Shown piece by piece: positions 1-9,756 of a DNA stretch of 64,000 nt (positions within the stretch are counted from its first letter, which is position 1; every line of letters starts with the position of its first letter). A model generated the notes under the pieces. It was not told where the DNA came from, ran no database searches, and saw nothing but the letters and a program-made list of their open reading frames with translations. The DNA comes from Vibrio sp. RE86 (GTDB lineage: Bacteria > Pseudomonadota > Gammaproteobacteria > Enterobacterales > Vibrionaceae). Position numbers and translations under genes: made by a program. The stretch lies in assembly GCF_013114545.1 (NCBI RefSeq), contig NZ_VTXI01000009.1:1-64000 (forward strand). Direction: 5' to 3'.

Positions 1-21
1 GACTTTAAGTCTAACCAGTGC

Positions 22-98
22 GGAGCGGTAGTTCAGTTGGTTAGAATACCGGCCTGTCACGCCGGGGGTCGCGGGTTCGAGTCCCGTCCGCTCCGCCA
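22..98 (+). tRNA. tRNA-Asp (anticodon GTC)
   Basis: A complete 77-nt cloverleaf begins GGAGCGG and ends with the paired CCGCTCC, discriminator G and an encoded CCA at 96-98. The anticodon GTC lies at 56-58. Only 21 bases precede it in the window, so it may be the last gene of a longer tRNA or rRNA operon; its promoter cannot be seen. It is followed by a strong terminator. Confidence 0.97.
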
Positions 99-110
99 CT
101 TATTCAGACA

Positions 111-139
111 AAGCCCTAACAGAAATGTTAGGGCTTTTT
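111..139 (+). terminator. Rho-independent terminator after tRNA-Asp
   Basis: A hairpin with arms AAGCCCTAAC and GTTAGGGCTT around a short loop is followed by a T run, 12 bases after the tRNA CCA. Confidence 0.9.
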
Positions 140-188
140 CGTATGTGTAGTATTATTTTGGTCTGAGACCAACGAGTTTCGCTCGAAT

Positions 189-215
189 GCGGGTTTACTT
201 AGCCACTTATTTAGA
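189..215 (+). pseudogene. Possible relic of a second tRNA-Asp 3' end
   Basis: GCGGGTT (189-195) is followed by GCCACTTATT (202-211). The intact tRNA-Asp at 22-98 has the same two blocks (GCGGGTT, then GCCACTTATT at its CCA end and flank), but with a longer spacer containing the T loop. A terminator follows, just as after the intact gene. The simplest reading is a decayed duplicate, but the match is short. Confidence 0.35.
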
Positions 216-240
216 AAGCCTAGTCTTACGACTAGGCTTT
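215..240 (+). terminator. Second terminator hairpin downstream of tRNA-Asp
   Basis: Arms AAAGCCTAGTC and GACTAGGCTTT surround the loop TTAC, with a short T run inside the 3' arm. It may be the terminator of a lost tRNA copy, or a backup terminator. Confidence 0.7.
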
Positions 241-387
241 CGTCGTTCATAGCACTTGAAACATTACAAGCCTGTTATAAGGCGTCCGCATAGCTTACTA
301 ATCTTTACGATTGAATTTCGTATTTGCAGTGTCTGTCACTCAGAGATACAACAAGGAGTTACTTCAAATCTAGCTAAGGAACACGAT

Positions 388-1071
388 ATGTTAGATGCTC
401 TTCTTGCTGTATTTATCGCGTTGTGGAATCAAGACTTCTCTGTGTTACAAAGTCCTGAAAGCGCAGTAATGATTTACTGTGTGGTAGGTATTTTGATCTT
501 TCTTGAAAGTGGCTTTATCCCTGCCGCTCCTTTTCCTTGTGATAGTGTCGTTGTGCTTTCGGGGACACTTGCTGCAGTTGGCGTCTTAAATCCGATAGCA
601 GTCTTACTGCTAATTTTTGTCGCTGCAGCTTTAGGAAGTTGGGCTGGGTATTTACAAGGTACTTGGTTAAATAAGCTACCTAAGGTTCAAGGATGGGTGG
701 ATGCGGTACCAAATAACCGAATGGCTCAAGTTGATAGATTGTTAGGGAAGCATGGCTTAGTGGCTTTGTTTAGTGCTCGATTCGTTCCTGTTGTGCGTTC
801 ACTGTTACCTTTGATGATGGGGATGCGTGCCAGTCAAGTGAGCAAATTTCACTATTTCTCTTGGTTGAGTGCACTACTGTGGACATTACTCCTTTGTTCG
901 TTTGGCATGCTTTTACCTATGCTGCCTGACGCAATCAGCAAATATATAACTGCTGGGCTTATGGCTGCCCCTGTGATTACCTTAAGCCTAGCAATTTCGA
1001 GCTTTGTCTTAATTAAACTTAGGAAATCATTATCTAAGCCTGTCACCGAGACCGCAAGTGAAGAGCAATAA
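388..1071 (+). CDS. DedA family inner-membrane protein
   Basis: This 227-residue polytopic membrane protein belongs to the DedA/SNARE-associated family, whose bacterial members are proposed to move lipid carriers such as undecaprenyl phosphate and support proton-motive-force homeostasis. Several hydrophobic segments are visible, and the family pattern appears as an N-terminal E-S-G-F-I-P-A-A-P-F-P block and a central F-S-A-R-F-V-P-V-V-R-S block around residues 130-145. The ATG at 388 is chosen because AAGGA lies 7 bases upstream and the protein then starts directly with hydrophobic sequence; a longer frame from 256 has no ribosome site. It converges on the antiporter gene through a shared terminator. 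The substrate is not known from sequence. Confidence 0.88.
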   Translation: MLDALLAVFIALWNQDFSVLQSPESAVMIYCVVGILIFLESGFIPAAPFPCDSVVVLSGTLAAVGVLNPIAVLLLIFVAAALGSWAGYLQGTWLNKLPKVQGWVDAVPNNRMAQVDRLLGKHGLVALFSARFVPVVRSLLPLMMGMRASQVSKFHYFSWLSALLWTLLLCSFGMLLPMLPDAISKYITAGLMAAPVITLSLAISSFVLIKLRKSLSKPVTETASEEQ

Positions 1072-1100
1072 CTCCTTCTATGTGGTGAATCTAGCGGCAC

Positions 1101-1130
1101 AAAAAAAGGCAGCGAAATTCGCTGCCTTAA
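1101..1130. terminator. Bidirectional terminator between dedA-like and antiporter genes
   Basis: The hairpin AAGGCAGCGAA/TTCGCTGCCTT is preceded by an A run and followed by T-rich sequence. It can therefore end both the plus-strand DedA gene and the minus-strand antiporter transcript. Confidence 0.85.
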
Positions 1131-1156
1131 TCTTTTCTTATATGTAATTGAGGGGA

Positions 1157-2464
1157 CTATTCTTTATCGCCTTTTAGCTCAGCTGAATCCATCTCTTTTT
1201 GAGCAAGCTTTGCTTTTTCGATCATTGGTGTAATAGTCGAGCCTTGAACTAGGATCGAAAATACAACCACGGAGTAAGTCATGACTAGAATGATCTCCTT
1301 GACGTCAATAAGCTTATCTTGAATAACCCAGATGCCTGATGGGATAGAGAGAGCCATTGCCAGTGCCAAGCCTCCCCTTAATCCACCCCAAGTTAGGATT
1401 TTGACTGACCATGGATTGTATGTGCGGTTGCGCTTAAAGCCAATGTATGACAGGAAGACACTTAAGTATCTAGCAGCGAGAACAAGAGGTACTGAGAAAG
1501 CCATTAAGATCCAGTCTTCTTTGTGGAACTCAAACAATAGCATCGACATACCAATAAGAAGAAATAGCACACCATTTAGAAACTCATCTATCAACTCCCA
1601 GAAGTGGTCTAGGTGATCTTCACTCTCCTTAGAGAATCCGATAAATCGGGTCCAGTTACCAATCATAATACCTGATACAACCATAGCGAGAGGGCCAGAA
1701 ACATGGATGACTTCGGCAAACGCGTAACCTGCTGTAGGAATACCAATTGTTAGTAGTAACTCCATCGAGTGATCATCAGTCGCACTGATCAGATAGTGGA
1801 ATAGTAACCCTAGAGCAAAACCATAAGCGATGCCGCCGATGGCTTCTTGCATGAACAGGTGTGTGACTGAACCCACGGTAGGTGCTTCTGTACCGAAAGC
1901 GATAGTGAACAAGGTAACGAAGATCACTAAGCCAAAACCGTCGTTAAACAAAGACTCTCCTTCGATCTGGGTCGAAATACGTCTTGGTGCATCAAGCTTT
2001 TTCACGATGGCTAACACGGCAATAGGGTCAGTCGGAGAAATAAGGGCACCAAACAGTAGGCAGTAAACTAAATCAAATTGAATACCGATAAACTGACAGA
2101 AGCCATATAGAACGAAGCCAATAAAGAACGTTGAGAACAGAGTAGCTCCTAAAGCTAGCACTGTGATTTCCCACTTTTGATCCTTTAAGTTGGGAAGCTT
2201 TATACCTAGTCCACCTGCAAATAACAGAAATCCTAATATCCCTTTGAGTAGGAAGTCCTCAAAGTTAATGCTCGCAACGGTACTTGACGCGATGGTGGTG
2301 AGGTGGAACCAATCGTTCTGACCTGCCACTAGGATCAGCAATGACAACATCATTGATCCCGCAGTTATTGCGATGGTGGTTTGCATTTTACCTATCTTGC
2401 TGTTTACAAAAGCAATCAGCATCGCTGCAGCAGATAAAAAGCAAAGCGTATAATAGACGGACAT
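1157..2464 (-). CDS. CPA1 family Na+/H+ antiporter (NhaP-type)
   Basis: A 435-residue inner-membrane cation/proton antiporter with about 12 hydrophobic segments. The CPA1 core is clear: G-A-L-I-S-P-T-D-P-I-A-V (around residue 140) holds the transport aspartate, and E-G-E-S-L-F-N-D-G-F-G follows about 30 residues later. Members exchange Na+ (or K+) for H+ to control pH and salt. I start at the ATG at 2464, which begins the first membrane helix; a further ATG lies 21 codons upstream but would add a polar leader. It stands alone, divergent from metH. The specific ion cannot be decided. Confidence 0.87.
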   Translation of the reverse strand: MSVYYTLCFLSAAAMLIAFVNSKIGKMQTTIAITAGSMMLSLLILVAGQNDWFHLTTIASSTVASINFEDFLLKGILGFLLFAGGLGIKLPNLKDQKWEITVLALGATLFSTFFIGFVLYGFCQFIGIQFDLVYCLLFGALISPTDPIAVLAIVKKLDAPRRISTQIEGESLFNDGFGLVIFVTLFTIAFGTEAPTVGSVTHLFMQEAIGGIAYGFALGLLFHYLISATDDHSMELLLTIGIPTAGYAFAEVIHVSGPLAMVVSGIMIGNWTRFIGFSKESEDHLDHFWELIDEFLNGVLFLLIGMSMLLFEFHKEDWILMAFSVPLVLAARYLSVFLSYIGFKRNRTYNPWSVKILTWGGLRGGLALAMALSIPSGIWVIQDKLIDVKEIILVMTYSVVVFSILVQGSTITPMIEKAKLAQKEMDSAELKGDKE

Positions 2465-2567
2465 TAGGCTCTCACTATGTAACAAATTGTGAATAGGGAT
2501 TTTCTGCCTACTATGGCTAAATAGCAAACATTATTTTGTCATTTCAAAGTCATCAATTTACTGTTTT

Positions 2568-2583
2568 AGACGTCTAGACTCCT
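2568..2583 (+). promoter_or_regulatory. Tandem MetJ operator (met boxes) upstream of metH
   Basis: A perfect met box AGACGTCT (2568-2575) is followed directly by a second, weaker box AGACTCCT (2576-2583). This is the tandem 8-mer spacing required by MetJ dimers. It ends 50 bases before the metH start, where repression by MetJ with S-adenosylmethionine would be expected. Confidence 0.8.
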
Positions 2584-2633
2584 TTAATTTGTGTGATAGG
2601 ATGGAGAGATAATTAAAGGAATGAGGCTGTACT

Positions 2634-5600
2634 GTGGGAAGTAATGTAAGGCAACAGATTGAAGCTCAATTAAAGCAACGTATCTTGCTGATCGATGGTG
2701 GTATGGGCACCATGATCCAAGGGTATAAACTTGAAGAGCAAGACTATCGTGGTGAGCGATTCGCAGAGTGGCACTGCGACTTAAAAGGTAACAACGACCT
2801 TTTAGTTCTTACGCAGCCAAAGCTTATTAAAGATATCCACCTAGAGTACCTAGAGGCGGGTGCGGATATCCTAGAAACCAATACATTTAACGCAACAACG
2901 ATTGCTATGGCTGACTACGACATGGAAAGCCTTAGCGAAGAGATCAACTTTGCCGCCGCAAAGCTGGCTCGTGAAGCTGCAGATGAATGGACGGCAAAAA
3001 CGCCAGATAAACCTCGTTATGTAGCAGGCGTACTTGGCCCAACAAACCGCACGTGTTCAATCTCCCCAGATGTGAATGACCCAGGTTACCGTAATGTGAG
3101 CTTTGATGAGTTAGTAGAAGCTTACTCTGAGTCTACACGTGCGCTTATTAAGGGTGGCTCTGACCTAATCTTGATTGAAACGATCTTTGATACGTTAAAT
3201 GCCAAGGCGTGTGCTTTTGCTGTAGATTCCGTTTTTGAAGAACTTGGCCAAAGTTTACCTGTAATGATTTCAGGCACGATTACTGATGCATCAGGTCGAA
3301 CTCTTTCTGGTCAAACGACAGAAGCGTTTTATAACTCTCTTCGTCACGTGAATCCGATCTCTTTTGGTTTGAACTGTGCCCTTGGGCCAGATGAACTTCG
3401 CCCATATGTAGAAGAACTATCACGTATTTCGGAGTCTTTTGTTTCCACTCACCCTAATGCGGGTCTACCGAACGCCTTCGGTGAATACGATCTCTCGCCA
3501 GAAGATATGGCGGTGCACGTTAAAGAGTGGGCAGAAAGCGGCTTCTTAAACTTGATTGGTGGTTGTTGTGGTACGACACCTGAGCATATTCGCCAAATGG
3601 CCAATGCCGTTGAAAATGTTTCCCCTCGCGTGTTACCAGAGTTGGTAACGGCATGTCGACTGTCTGGCTTAGAGCCATTAACTATCGAGAAAGAATCGCT
3701 ATTCATTAACGTTGGTGAGCGAACTAACGTAACTGGTTCAGCACGCTTTAAGCGCCTTATTAAAGAAGAGCTCTATGATGAAGCGCTAGAGGTTGCTCGC
3801 CAGCAAGTTGAAAACGGTGCTCAGATCATCGATATCAATATGGATGAAGGGATGCTCGATGCTGAAGCTTGTATGGTGCGCTTCCTGAATCTGTGTGCGT
3901 CTGAGCCAGAGATTTCTAAAGTGCCAATCATGGTCGACTCTTCCAAATGGGAAGTGATAGAGGCTGGCTTAAAGTGTATCCAAGGTAAAGGCATCGTTAA
4001 CTCTATATCTTTGAAAGAAGGTAAAGAGAAATTCATTGAACAAGCTAAGCTAATTCGTCGCTATGGCGCTGCTGTTATCGTGATGGCGTTTGACGAAGTC
4101 GGTCAGGCGGAAACTCGTGAACGTAAACTCGAAATCTGTACCAATGCCTACAACATCCTAGTTGATGAAGTTGGCTTCCCACCTGAAGACATCATCTTTG
4201 ACCCGAATATCTTTGCGGTCGCTACAGGTATCGAAGAGCACAATAACTATGCTGTGGACTTTATTGAAGCCGTTGCGGATATCAAACGAGATTTGCCACA
4301 TGCGATGATCTCGGGCGGTGTGTCGAATGTGTCGTTCTCATTCCGCGGAAATAACTACGTACGCGAAGCGATTCACGCGGTGTTCCTATACCACTGTTTC
4401 AAGAATGGTATGGATATGGGTATCGTGAACGCAGGTCAGTTAGAGATCTACGATAACGTCCCTGAAAAACTGCGCGAAGCGGTAGAAGATGTCGTTCTTA
4501 ACCGTCGTGATGATGGTACCGAACGTTTACTTGATATTGCTGCTGAGTATGCAGGTAAGGGCGTCGGAAAAGAAGAAGATGCATCAGCGCTTGAGTGGAG
4601 AACTTGGTCAGTTGAGAAGCGACTTGAGCACGCTCTGGTTAAAGGTATTACTGAGTTCATTGTTGAAGATACAGAAGAAGCTCGCCTTAACGCTTCTAAG
4701 CCATTGGAGGTGATTGAAGGTCCTCTGATGGATGGCATGAACGTTGTGGGTGATTTGTTTGGTGAAGGTAAGATGTTCTTGCCTCAGGTAGTGAAGTCTG
4801 CCCGAGTGATGAAACAAGCGGTTGCTCATTTAGAGCCGTTCATTAATGCATCAAAACAAGCGGGCTCTTCAAACGGTAAGATTCTTCTCGCAACGGTAAA
4901 AGGTGATGTTCACGATATCGGTAAAAACATCGTTGGCGTTGTACTGCAATGTAATAACTACGAGATCATCGACCTTGGCGTTATGGTGCCATGTGAGAAA
5001 ATTTTAAAAGTCGCGAAAGAAGAGAATGTCGATATTATCGGCCTTTCTGGTCTGATTACGCCATCGCTGGATGAAATGGTTCATGTGGCTAAAGAGATGG
5101 AACGTTTAGACTTTGACTTACCTCTTTTGATTGGTGGCGCAACAACATCCAAAGCGCACACTGCCGTTAAGATTGAACAGAACTACAAACACCCTGTTGT
5201 GTATGTGAACAACGCTTCACGTGCGGTGGGGGTATGTACATCCCTTCTTTCTGATGAGCTACGTCCTGCGTTTGTCGAAAAGCTCGACGCTGACTACGTA
5301 CGTGTGCGTGATCAACATGCACGTAAAAAACCACGCACTAAGCCAGTTACTCTTGAGCAGGCTCGTGCCAATAAAGTTGCGATAGATTGGGAGAGCTATA
5401 CTCCTCCAGCTCCAGCGAAACCAGGTGTTCATATTTTTGATGACTTTGATGTTGCAACACTGCGTAAGTATATCGACTGGACACCATTCTTTATGACTTG
5501 GTCACTGGTGGGCAAGTACCCAGCCATACTCAAACATGAAGAGGTAGGTGAAGAAGCGCAACGCCTGTTCAAAGATGCTAACGACCTATTGGATAGAGTT

Positions 5601-6311
5601 GAAAGTGAAGGGCTATTGAAGGCTCGCGGAATGTGCGCCCTGTTCCCAGCTGCGAGTGTTGGTGATGATATCGAAGTGTATACCGATGAATCACGCACGG
5701 AAGTGGCCAAAGTGCTGCATAACCTACGCCAGCAGACTGAGAAACCGAAAGGGTTCAACTACTGTCTATCTGATTACATTGCTCCAAAAGAGTCGGGTAA
5801 GAAGGATTGGATTGGTGCGTTTGCTGTAACGGGTGGCATTGGTGAACGTGAGCTTGCTGATGAGTACAAGGCAGCGGGTGATGACTACAACGCGATTATG
5901 ATTCAAGCCGTAGCCGACCGTTTAGCTGAAGCGTTTGCAGAGTACCTGCATGAGCAAGTCCGTAAAGAGATTTGGGGCTACTCGGCAGATGAAAACTTAT
6001 CTAACGATGATCTGATTCGTGAAAAGTATCAAGGTATTCGACCTGCACCAGGCTATCCAGCTTGTCCTGAACATACAGAAAAAGGGACGCTTTGGGAGTT
6101 GCTTGATGTTGAAAAGTCTATTGATATGTCATTAACAAGCAGTTATGCGATGTGGCCAGGAGCTTCGGTTTCTGGTTGGTACTTTTCTCACCCAGACTCT
6201 CGTTATTTTGCGATCGCTCAGATCCAAGAAGATCAAGCGCAAAGCTACGCTGAACGTAAAGGTTGGGATATGTTAGAGGCGGAGAAGTGGTTAGGTCCAA
6301 ACCTTAACTGA
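2634..6311 (+). CDS. metH: Cobalamin-dependent methionine synthase
   Basis: The enzyme transfers a methyl group from 5-methyltetrahydrofolate to homocysteine through a cobalamin cofactor, making methionine in the cytoplasm. All four modules are present over 1225 residues: homocysteine domain (zinc ligands Cys248, Cys311, Cys312), pterin domain (about 355-620), cobalamin module with D-V-H-D-I-G-K-N in which His760 is the lower cobalt ligand, and the C-terminal SAM activation domain with [10 protein letters not shown]. Length and residues match E. coli MetH. The start is GTG at 2634, with AAGGAATGAGG upstream. MetJ boxes precede it, so repression by methionine/SAM is likely. A terminator follows. 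Confidence 0.98.
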   Translation: MGSNVRQQIEAQLKQRILLIDGGMGTMIQGYKLEEQDYRGERFAEWHCDLKGNNDLLVLTQPKLIKDIHLEYLEAGADILETNTFNATTIAMADYDMESLSEEINFAAAKLAREAADEWTAKTPDKPRYVAGVLGPTNRTCSISPDVNDPGYRNVSFDELVEAYSESTRALIKGGSDLILIETIFDTLNAKACAFAVDSVFEELGQSLPVMISGTITDASGRTLSGQTTEAFYNSLRHVNPISFGLNCALGPDELRPYVEELSRISESFVSTHPNAGLPNAFGEYDLSPEDMAVHVKEWAESGFLNLIGGCCGTTPEHIRQMANAVENVSPRVLPELVTACRLSGLEPLTIEKESLFINVGERTNVTGSARFKRLIKEELYDEALEVARQQVENGAQIIDINMDEGMLDAEACMVRFLNLCASEPEISKVPIMVDSSKWEVIEAGLKCIQGKGIVNSISLKEGKEKFIEQAKLIRRYGAAVIVMAFDEVGQAETRERKLEICTNAYNILVDEVGFPPEDIIFDPNIFAVATGIEEHNNYAVDFIEAVADIKRDLPHAMISGGVSNVSFSFRGNNYVREAIHAVFLYHCFKNGMDMGIVNAGQLEIYDNVPEKLREAVEDVVLNRRDDGTERLLDIAAEYAGKGVGKEEDASALEWRTWSVEKRLEHALVKGITEFIVEDTEEARLNASKPLEVIEGPLMDGMNVVGDLFGEGKMFLPQVVKSARVMKQAVAHLEPFINASKQAGSSNGKILLATVKGDVHDIGKNIVGVVLQCNNYEIIDLGVMVPCEKILKVAKEENVDIIGLSGLITPSLDEMVHVAKEMERLDFDLPLLIGGATTSKAHTAVKIEQNYKHPVVYVNNASRAVGVCTSLLSDELRPAFVEKLDADYVRVRDQHARKKPRTKPVTLEQARANKVAIDWESYTPPAPAKPGVHIFDDFDVATLRKYIDWTPFFMTWSLVGKYPAILKHEEVGEEAQRLFKDANDLLDRVESEGLLKARGMCALFPAASVGDDIEVYTDESRTEVAKVLHNLRQQTEKPKGFNYCLSDYIAPKESGKKDWIGAFAVTGGIGERELADEYKAAGDDYNAIMIQAVADRLAEAFAEYLHEQVRKEIWGYSADENLSNDDLIREKYQGIRPAPGYPACPEHTEKGTLWELLDVEKSIDMSLTSSYAMWPGASVSGWYFSHPDSRYFAIAQIQEDQAQSYAERKGWDMLEAEKWLGPNLN

Positions 6312-6327
6312 TCTTTGTGGAACAATG

Positions 6328-6358
6328 AAAAAGCGCAGCCCGAGAGCTGCGCTTTTTA
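6328..6358. terminator. Bidirectional terminator between metH and mgtE
   Basis: Arms AAAAAGCGCAGC and GCTGCGCTTTTT form a strong hairpin between the convergent metH and mgtE genes, with A and T runs on either side. Confidence 0.9.
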
Positions 6359-6380
6359 GTTTCTATCGAGGAGAAGGTGA

Positions 6381-7736
6381 CTAGATTAGGATTGTTGCTA
6401 AACCTAAGAACACTGACAATCCAATCACATCAGTTACTGTGGTCAGCGCCATTCCTCCGGCTAGTGCAGGGTCTATATTCATCTTTTTCAGGATGATTGG
6501 AATGGTTACCCCGGCAACCCCCGCTACGAGTAAGTTAGTGAGCATGGCTGCTGAAATGATTCCGCCAAGCATCCAGTTACCTTTCCACGCTACGACGATC
6601 CCGCCGATGATCAATGCCCACATGATGCCATTAAGAAGGCCTATAGCGGCTTCTTTCATCAACAGCTCACGTTTGTTTGAGTCACCAATGTGGCCCAATG
6701 CTAAGCCACGAATAACCAGTGCAACGGTTTGGTTTCCGGCAACACCTCCCATTGAAGGGACAATGGTCATCAGAACGGCAATCGCGGCCATTTGGTCTAA
6801 CGTTGCTTCAAACATGTTGGACACAGACGCTGCGGCTAATGCAGCCAGTACATTGGCACCAAGCCAGATGCTCCGTTTGCGTGCAGATTTAACCACAGGA
6901 GCGAAGGTATCTTCGTCATCATCCATACCCGCCATACTCATCATTGAGTGTTCAGCATCTTCACGAATGACATCGACAACATCATCGATGGTAATACGCC
7001 CAACAAGGTGTTGGTTTTCATCAATTACAGGAGCAGAAACCCAATTACGGCGTTCGAATAGGCTTGCGATATCCGAGTCAACCATGGTCACGTCAATCGC
7101 TTCGTCTGCATCTTCCATTACCTCACTGACTTCAATGTCAGGCTGAGTGGTAATCAAAGTCGTAATTGGAAGTTGGCCGATTAAACGGTTCTCTTCATCA
7201 ATGACATACAATGCGTCAGTGGCTTCTGGCAGTTCCCCTTTCATACGTAGATAACGTAGAACAACGTCGACATCAACATCACCACGAATGGTGATAACGT
7301 CGGTGTTCATTAAGCCACCTGCGGTATCTTCTGGGTAAGATAGAGCGGTTTCGACTAATAGACGCTCGGCAGCATCCATCTGAGACAGGACTTCACGAGA
7401 GACATTGTCTGGCAAGCTACGCAGTACGTAAGCGACGTCATCAGTCTCCATCCCCTCTGTTGCTTCAGCGAGCATCTCAGGTGCCATTTTTGACACGAGA
7501 TCATCTTTGACGTCCTCGTTAAGCTCATCGAGGATCTCACCGTAGTCTTCTGGATCGGTTAACTGCCAAAGAACTTCACGACTTTTACGTGGAGATGCCT
7601 CCAATAGGTGGGCAATATCTTCGGGTTCCATATCCTGCAGCTGGCGGCGGACATGGACAAAGCGACCATTTTCTAGGGCTTCGCTAACTTCTTGGAGGGC
7701 TTGGTGAGCTTGGTCAAATTCTATTTGCTCTGCCAT
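6381..7736 (-). CDS. mgtE: Magnesium transporter MgtE
   Basis: This 451-residue protein is a Mg2+-gated magnesium channel/transporter of the inner membrane. It has an acidic N-terminal superhelical domain (about 1-130, repeated LLEASPRK-type helices), two CBS domains (about 135-260, including G-R-I-T-I-D-D-V-V-D-V) and five membrane helices after residue 285 with the conserved P-S-M-G-G-V-A-G-N-Q pore motif. In the family the cytoplasmic domains sense Mg2+ and close the pore. It lies 112 bases downstream of ptsO with no strong terminator between, so read-through from the rpoN-ptsO operon is possible. I see no M-box riboswitch. Confidence 0.96.
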   Translation of the reverse strand: MAEQIEFDQAHQALQEVSEALENGRFVHVRRQLQDMEPEDIAHLLEASPRKSREVLWQLTDPEDYGEILDELNEDVKDDLVSKMAPEMLAEATEGMETDDVAYVLRSLPDNVSREVLSQMDAAERLLVETALSYPEDTAGGLMNTDVITIRGDVDVDVVLRYLRMKGELPEATDALYVIDEENRLIGQLPITTLITTQPDIEVSEVMEDADEAIDVTMVDSDIASLFERRNWVSAPVIDENQHLVGRITIDDVVDVIREDAEHSMMSMAGMDDDEDTFAPVVKSARKRSIWLGANVLAALAAASVSNMFEATLDQMAAIAVLMTIVPSMGGVAGNQTVALVIRGLALGHIGDSNKRELLMKEAAIGLLNGIMWALIIGGIVVAWKGNWMLGGIISAAMLTNLLVAGVAGVTIPIILKKMNIDPALAGGMALTTVTDVIGLSVFLGLATILI

Positions 7737-7848
7737 TGGTTCCCCCTGACTCTATATGCTTACAATGCGATGAATAGTAACTTAATTTTAGAATGGATTT
7801 AATAAGTTATTGTGAACGAAGAGGATTTAGTTACTGAACTGAGTAAGT

Positions 7849-8127
7849 TTACTCGTCCTCATCAAACTTATCTTCGATGAGGTGGCAGACGGCTTCTAGG
7901 GCTGGGTTTGCATCTTGTCCATCAGCGCTGATGGTGACATGTTCCCCCTGCGCGGATTCAAGCAGCAGTAGACCCATAACACTATCGGCAGTGGCTTCTT
8001 TGCCCTCATGATTCTGAATGGTCAAGATGGCGTCGAAGGATTGAGCGAGTTCAACAAGTTTAACAGCAGCACGTGCATGTAAGCCTAAACGGTTTTGAAT
8101 TAAGACAGTGCGACTTTGCTGCTGCAT
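7849..8127 (-). CDS. ptsO: Nitrogen PTS phosphocarrier protein NPr
   Basis: A 92-residue HPr-like protein with the active histidine in [10 protein letters not shown] (His17) and the conserved serine region [10 protein letters not shown]. In the nitrogen phosphotransferase chain NPr passes phosphate from EI-Ntr to PtsN. The last gene of the rpoN cluster, it sits 3 bases after rapZ, as in E. coli. The context, rather than the fold alone, separates it from the sugar HPr. The C-terminus is strongly acidic. Confidence 0.95.
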   Translation of the reverse strand: MQQQSRTVLIQNRLGLHARAAVKLVELAQSFDAILTIQNHEGKEATADSVMGLLLLESAQGEHVTISADGQDANPALEAVCHLIEDKFDEDE

Positions 8128-8130
8128 GGG

Positions 8131-8994
8131 CTATTCCTTGTGATTCTTTTCCAGTGATGCGTGGCGGATTTGCACTTGATGACCAAGCTCCGCAAAGTAT
8201 TCACCAATTTGTTGGGTTAGGTAGACCGAACGATGCTTACCACCAGTACAGCCAATCGCAACGGTAAGGTAACTGCGATTGTTCTTCTCTAATAGAGGCA
8301 ACCAGTGCTCGATAAACTTTTGCACTTGCTGCTTGAGATCCATCACTTCTTGATGGCTTTCCAAGAAAGATTTGATTGGCGCATCTAATCCTGTAAGCGG
8401 GCGAAGATCGGGCTCCCAGTGAGGGTTTGGCAGAAAACGCACGTCAAAGACGTAGTCGGCGTCACTAGGTAAGCCGTATTTGAAGCCGAAAGATTGGAAG
8501 ACCATAACAAGATCTTTTCTCTCTCGACCTTCAACACGCATGCGGATGGTTTCGCTAAGGTCATGCAGTGATTGGTTACTACTGTCGATGACGAGGTCGG
8601 CATTCTCTTTTAGCGGAGAGAGGATTGTTTTTTCCTTCTCAATGGCTTGTTCTAAAGAGGTGTTTTCACTGCTTAATGAGAGCGGGTGAATACGTCGCGT
8701 TTCACTATAGCGCTTTAAGAGTGTCTCTTTATTCGCATCAAGGAAAAGAACATTAACATCTGAGCTTTTCTTGAGCTTAGTAAGGACATCTTCGACTAAG
8801 TTTGGTTCTGTAGGTAGGTTACGTATATCGATGCTAACCGCGACATTTTGCTTACTTGACTGGACCGATTGGACAAAGCCTTCAAGCAGATCGACTGGCA
8901 GGTTATCTACACAATAGTAGCCGAGGTCTTCGAGCACCCTTAAGGCAACACTTTTTCCGGCACCAGACTGGCCGCTAACAACGATAAGACGCAT
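8131..8994 (-). CDS. rapZ: RNase adapter / nucleotide-binding protein RapZ
   Basis: This 287-residue protein has an N-terminal Walker A G-Q-S-G-A-G-K-S (residues 8-15) and a C-terminal domain containing [10 protein letters not shown]. In E. coli RapZ binds glucosamine-6-phosphate and the small RNAs GlmY/GlmZ and delivers GlmZ to RNase E, tuning glmS expression. The glmS gene is also in this window, at 59059. The start codon overlaps the ptsN stop by one base, so translation is probably coupled. The small RNAs themselves are not visible here. Confidence 0.95.
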   Translation of the reverse strand: MRLIVVSGQSGAGKSVALRVLEDLGYYCVDNLPVDLLEGFVQSVQSSKQNVAVSIDIRNLPTEPNLVEDVLTKLKKSSDVNVLFLDANKETLLKRYSETRRIHPLSLSSENTSLEQAIEKEKTILSPLKENADLVIDSSNQSLHDLSETIRMRVEGRERKDLVMVFQSFGFKYGLPSDADYVFDVRFLPNPHWEPDLRPLTGLDAPIKSFLESHQEVMDLKQQVQKFIEHWLPLLEKNNRSYLTVAIGCTGGKHRSVYLTQQIGEYFAELGHQVQIRHASLEKNHKE

Positions 8995-9440
8995 TATTGA
9001 TTAACCATGATGTCGTAAAGCTCTTCATCAGACTGGGCTTTACGAAGCTGTTTGAGTACCTGCTTATCGTTAAGTCGCTCTGCCATACTAGAAAGGGTTT
9101 TTAAATGCTCTTTACACTGTGCGTCGGGCACAAGAAGGGCAAAAAGTAGGTCTACAGGGCGGTTATCGATAGCGTCAAATTCGACAGGCGATTCACATTG
9201 AAGTAGCACAGCGACAGCTTTATCGCTGGAGTGCATACGAGCATGGGGAATGGCTATTCCATTTCCAATGCCAGTACTGCCCATTTTTTCTCGGCTGAGC
9301 ATACATTCAAAAAGTTCTGTTGAGTTTTGTCCCGTGTGTTCAGCAACAAGTTCACTGATCATTTCTAGGGCTCGCTTTTTACTAGTACATTGGACTGCAC
9401 TTTTGGTGCAGTCCAATGTGAGGATTTCGCTTAGTTGCAT
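8994..9440 (-). CDS. ptsN: Nitrogen regulatory PTS EIIA component PtsN
   Basis: A 148-residue EIIA-Ntr protein. The phosphorylation site is the histidine in G-I-A-I-P-H-A-R (about residue 67). It receives phosphate from NPr and regulates potassium transport and stress signalling by protein contacts rather than by moving sugar. The gene lies 4 bases after hpf and overlaps rapZ by one base in the conserved rpoN-hpf-ptsN-rapZ-ptsO order. Confidence 0.95.
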   Translation of the reverse strand: MQLSEILTLDCTKSAVQCTSKKRALEMISELVAEHTGQNSTELFECMLSREKMGSTGIGNGIAIPHARMHSSDKAVAVLLQCESPVEFDAIDNRPVDLLFALLVPDAQCKEHLKTLSSMAERLNDKQVLKQLRKAQSDEELYDIMVNQ

Positions 9441-9444
9441 GATG

Positions 9445-9732
9445 TTAGTGGGCGTTTAGCTTTTCTTTGTGCTTATTGAGCTGTCGAACAAGTTTGTCGA
9501 CTAGGGAATCTATTGCTGCATACATGCTTTCATCATCTGACGATGCATGAATTTCAGCTTGGTTAACATGAAGGGTAGCTTCTGCGATTTGGTTAAGTTT
9601 TTCAACTTTTAATACCACATGAATACTGTTGATATGGTCGAAAAATCGCTCAAGCTTTTGAAACTTATTGTTTACGTAGTCTTGCATTGAATCGGTTAGA
9701 TCAACGTGATGTCCAGTGAGATTGATTTGCAT
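9445..9732 (-). CDS. hpf: Ribosome hibernation promoting factor (short form)
   Basis: At 95 residues this is the short HPF/YfiA type, without the C-terminal dimerisation domain of long HPF. It begins M-Q-I-N-L-T-G-H-H-V-D-L-T and contains the D-D-E-S-M-Y-A-A-I-D motif of the family. Such proteins bind the 30S decoding centre and promote 100S ribosome dimers in stationary phase together with RMF. It follows rpoN by 24 bases, as in E. coli. Confidence 0.95.
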   Translation of the reverse strand: MQINLTGHHVDLTDSMQDYVNNKFQKLERFFDHINSIHVVLKVEKLNQIAEATLHVNQAEIHASSDDESMYAAIDSLVDKLVRQLNKHKEKLNAH

Positions 9733-9756
9733 AGACTTTCCTTCTCGGTTGTTGGC

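Noticed and set aside
256..387. N-terminal extension of the DedA-like protein
   Set aside because: The extra 44 residues are polar and Cys-containing and have no ribosome site, while a good site precedes the ATG at 388.
2521..2633. SAM or cobalamin riboswitch before metH
   Set aside because: The leader is short and has no riboswitch-like stem set or B12-box; tandem met boxes explain the regulation better.
6439..7146. Plus-strand 235-codon frame opposite mgtE
   Set aside because: It is a shadow of mgtE with unnatural composition (Ser/Ala/Thr/Ile-rich) and no ribosome site.
7737..7848. Terminator between ptsO and mgtE
   Set aside because: Only a weak GAGT/ACTC hairpin without a T run is present.
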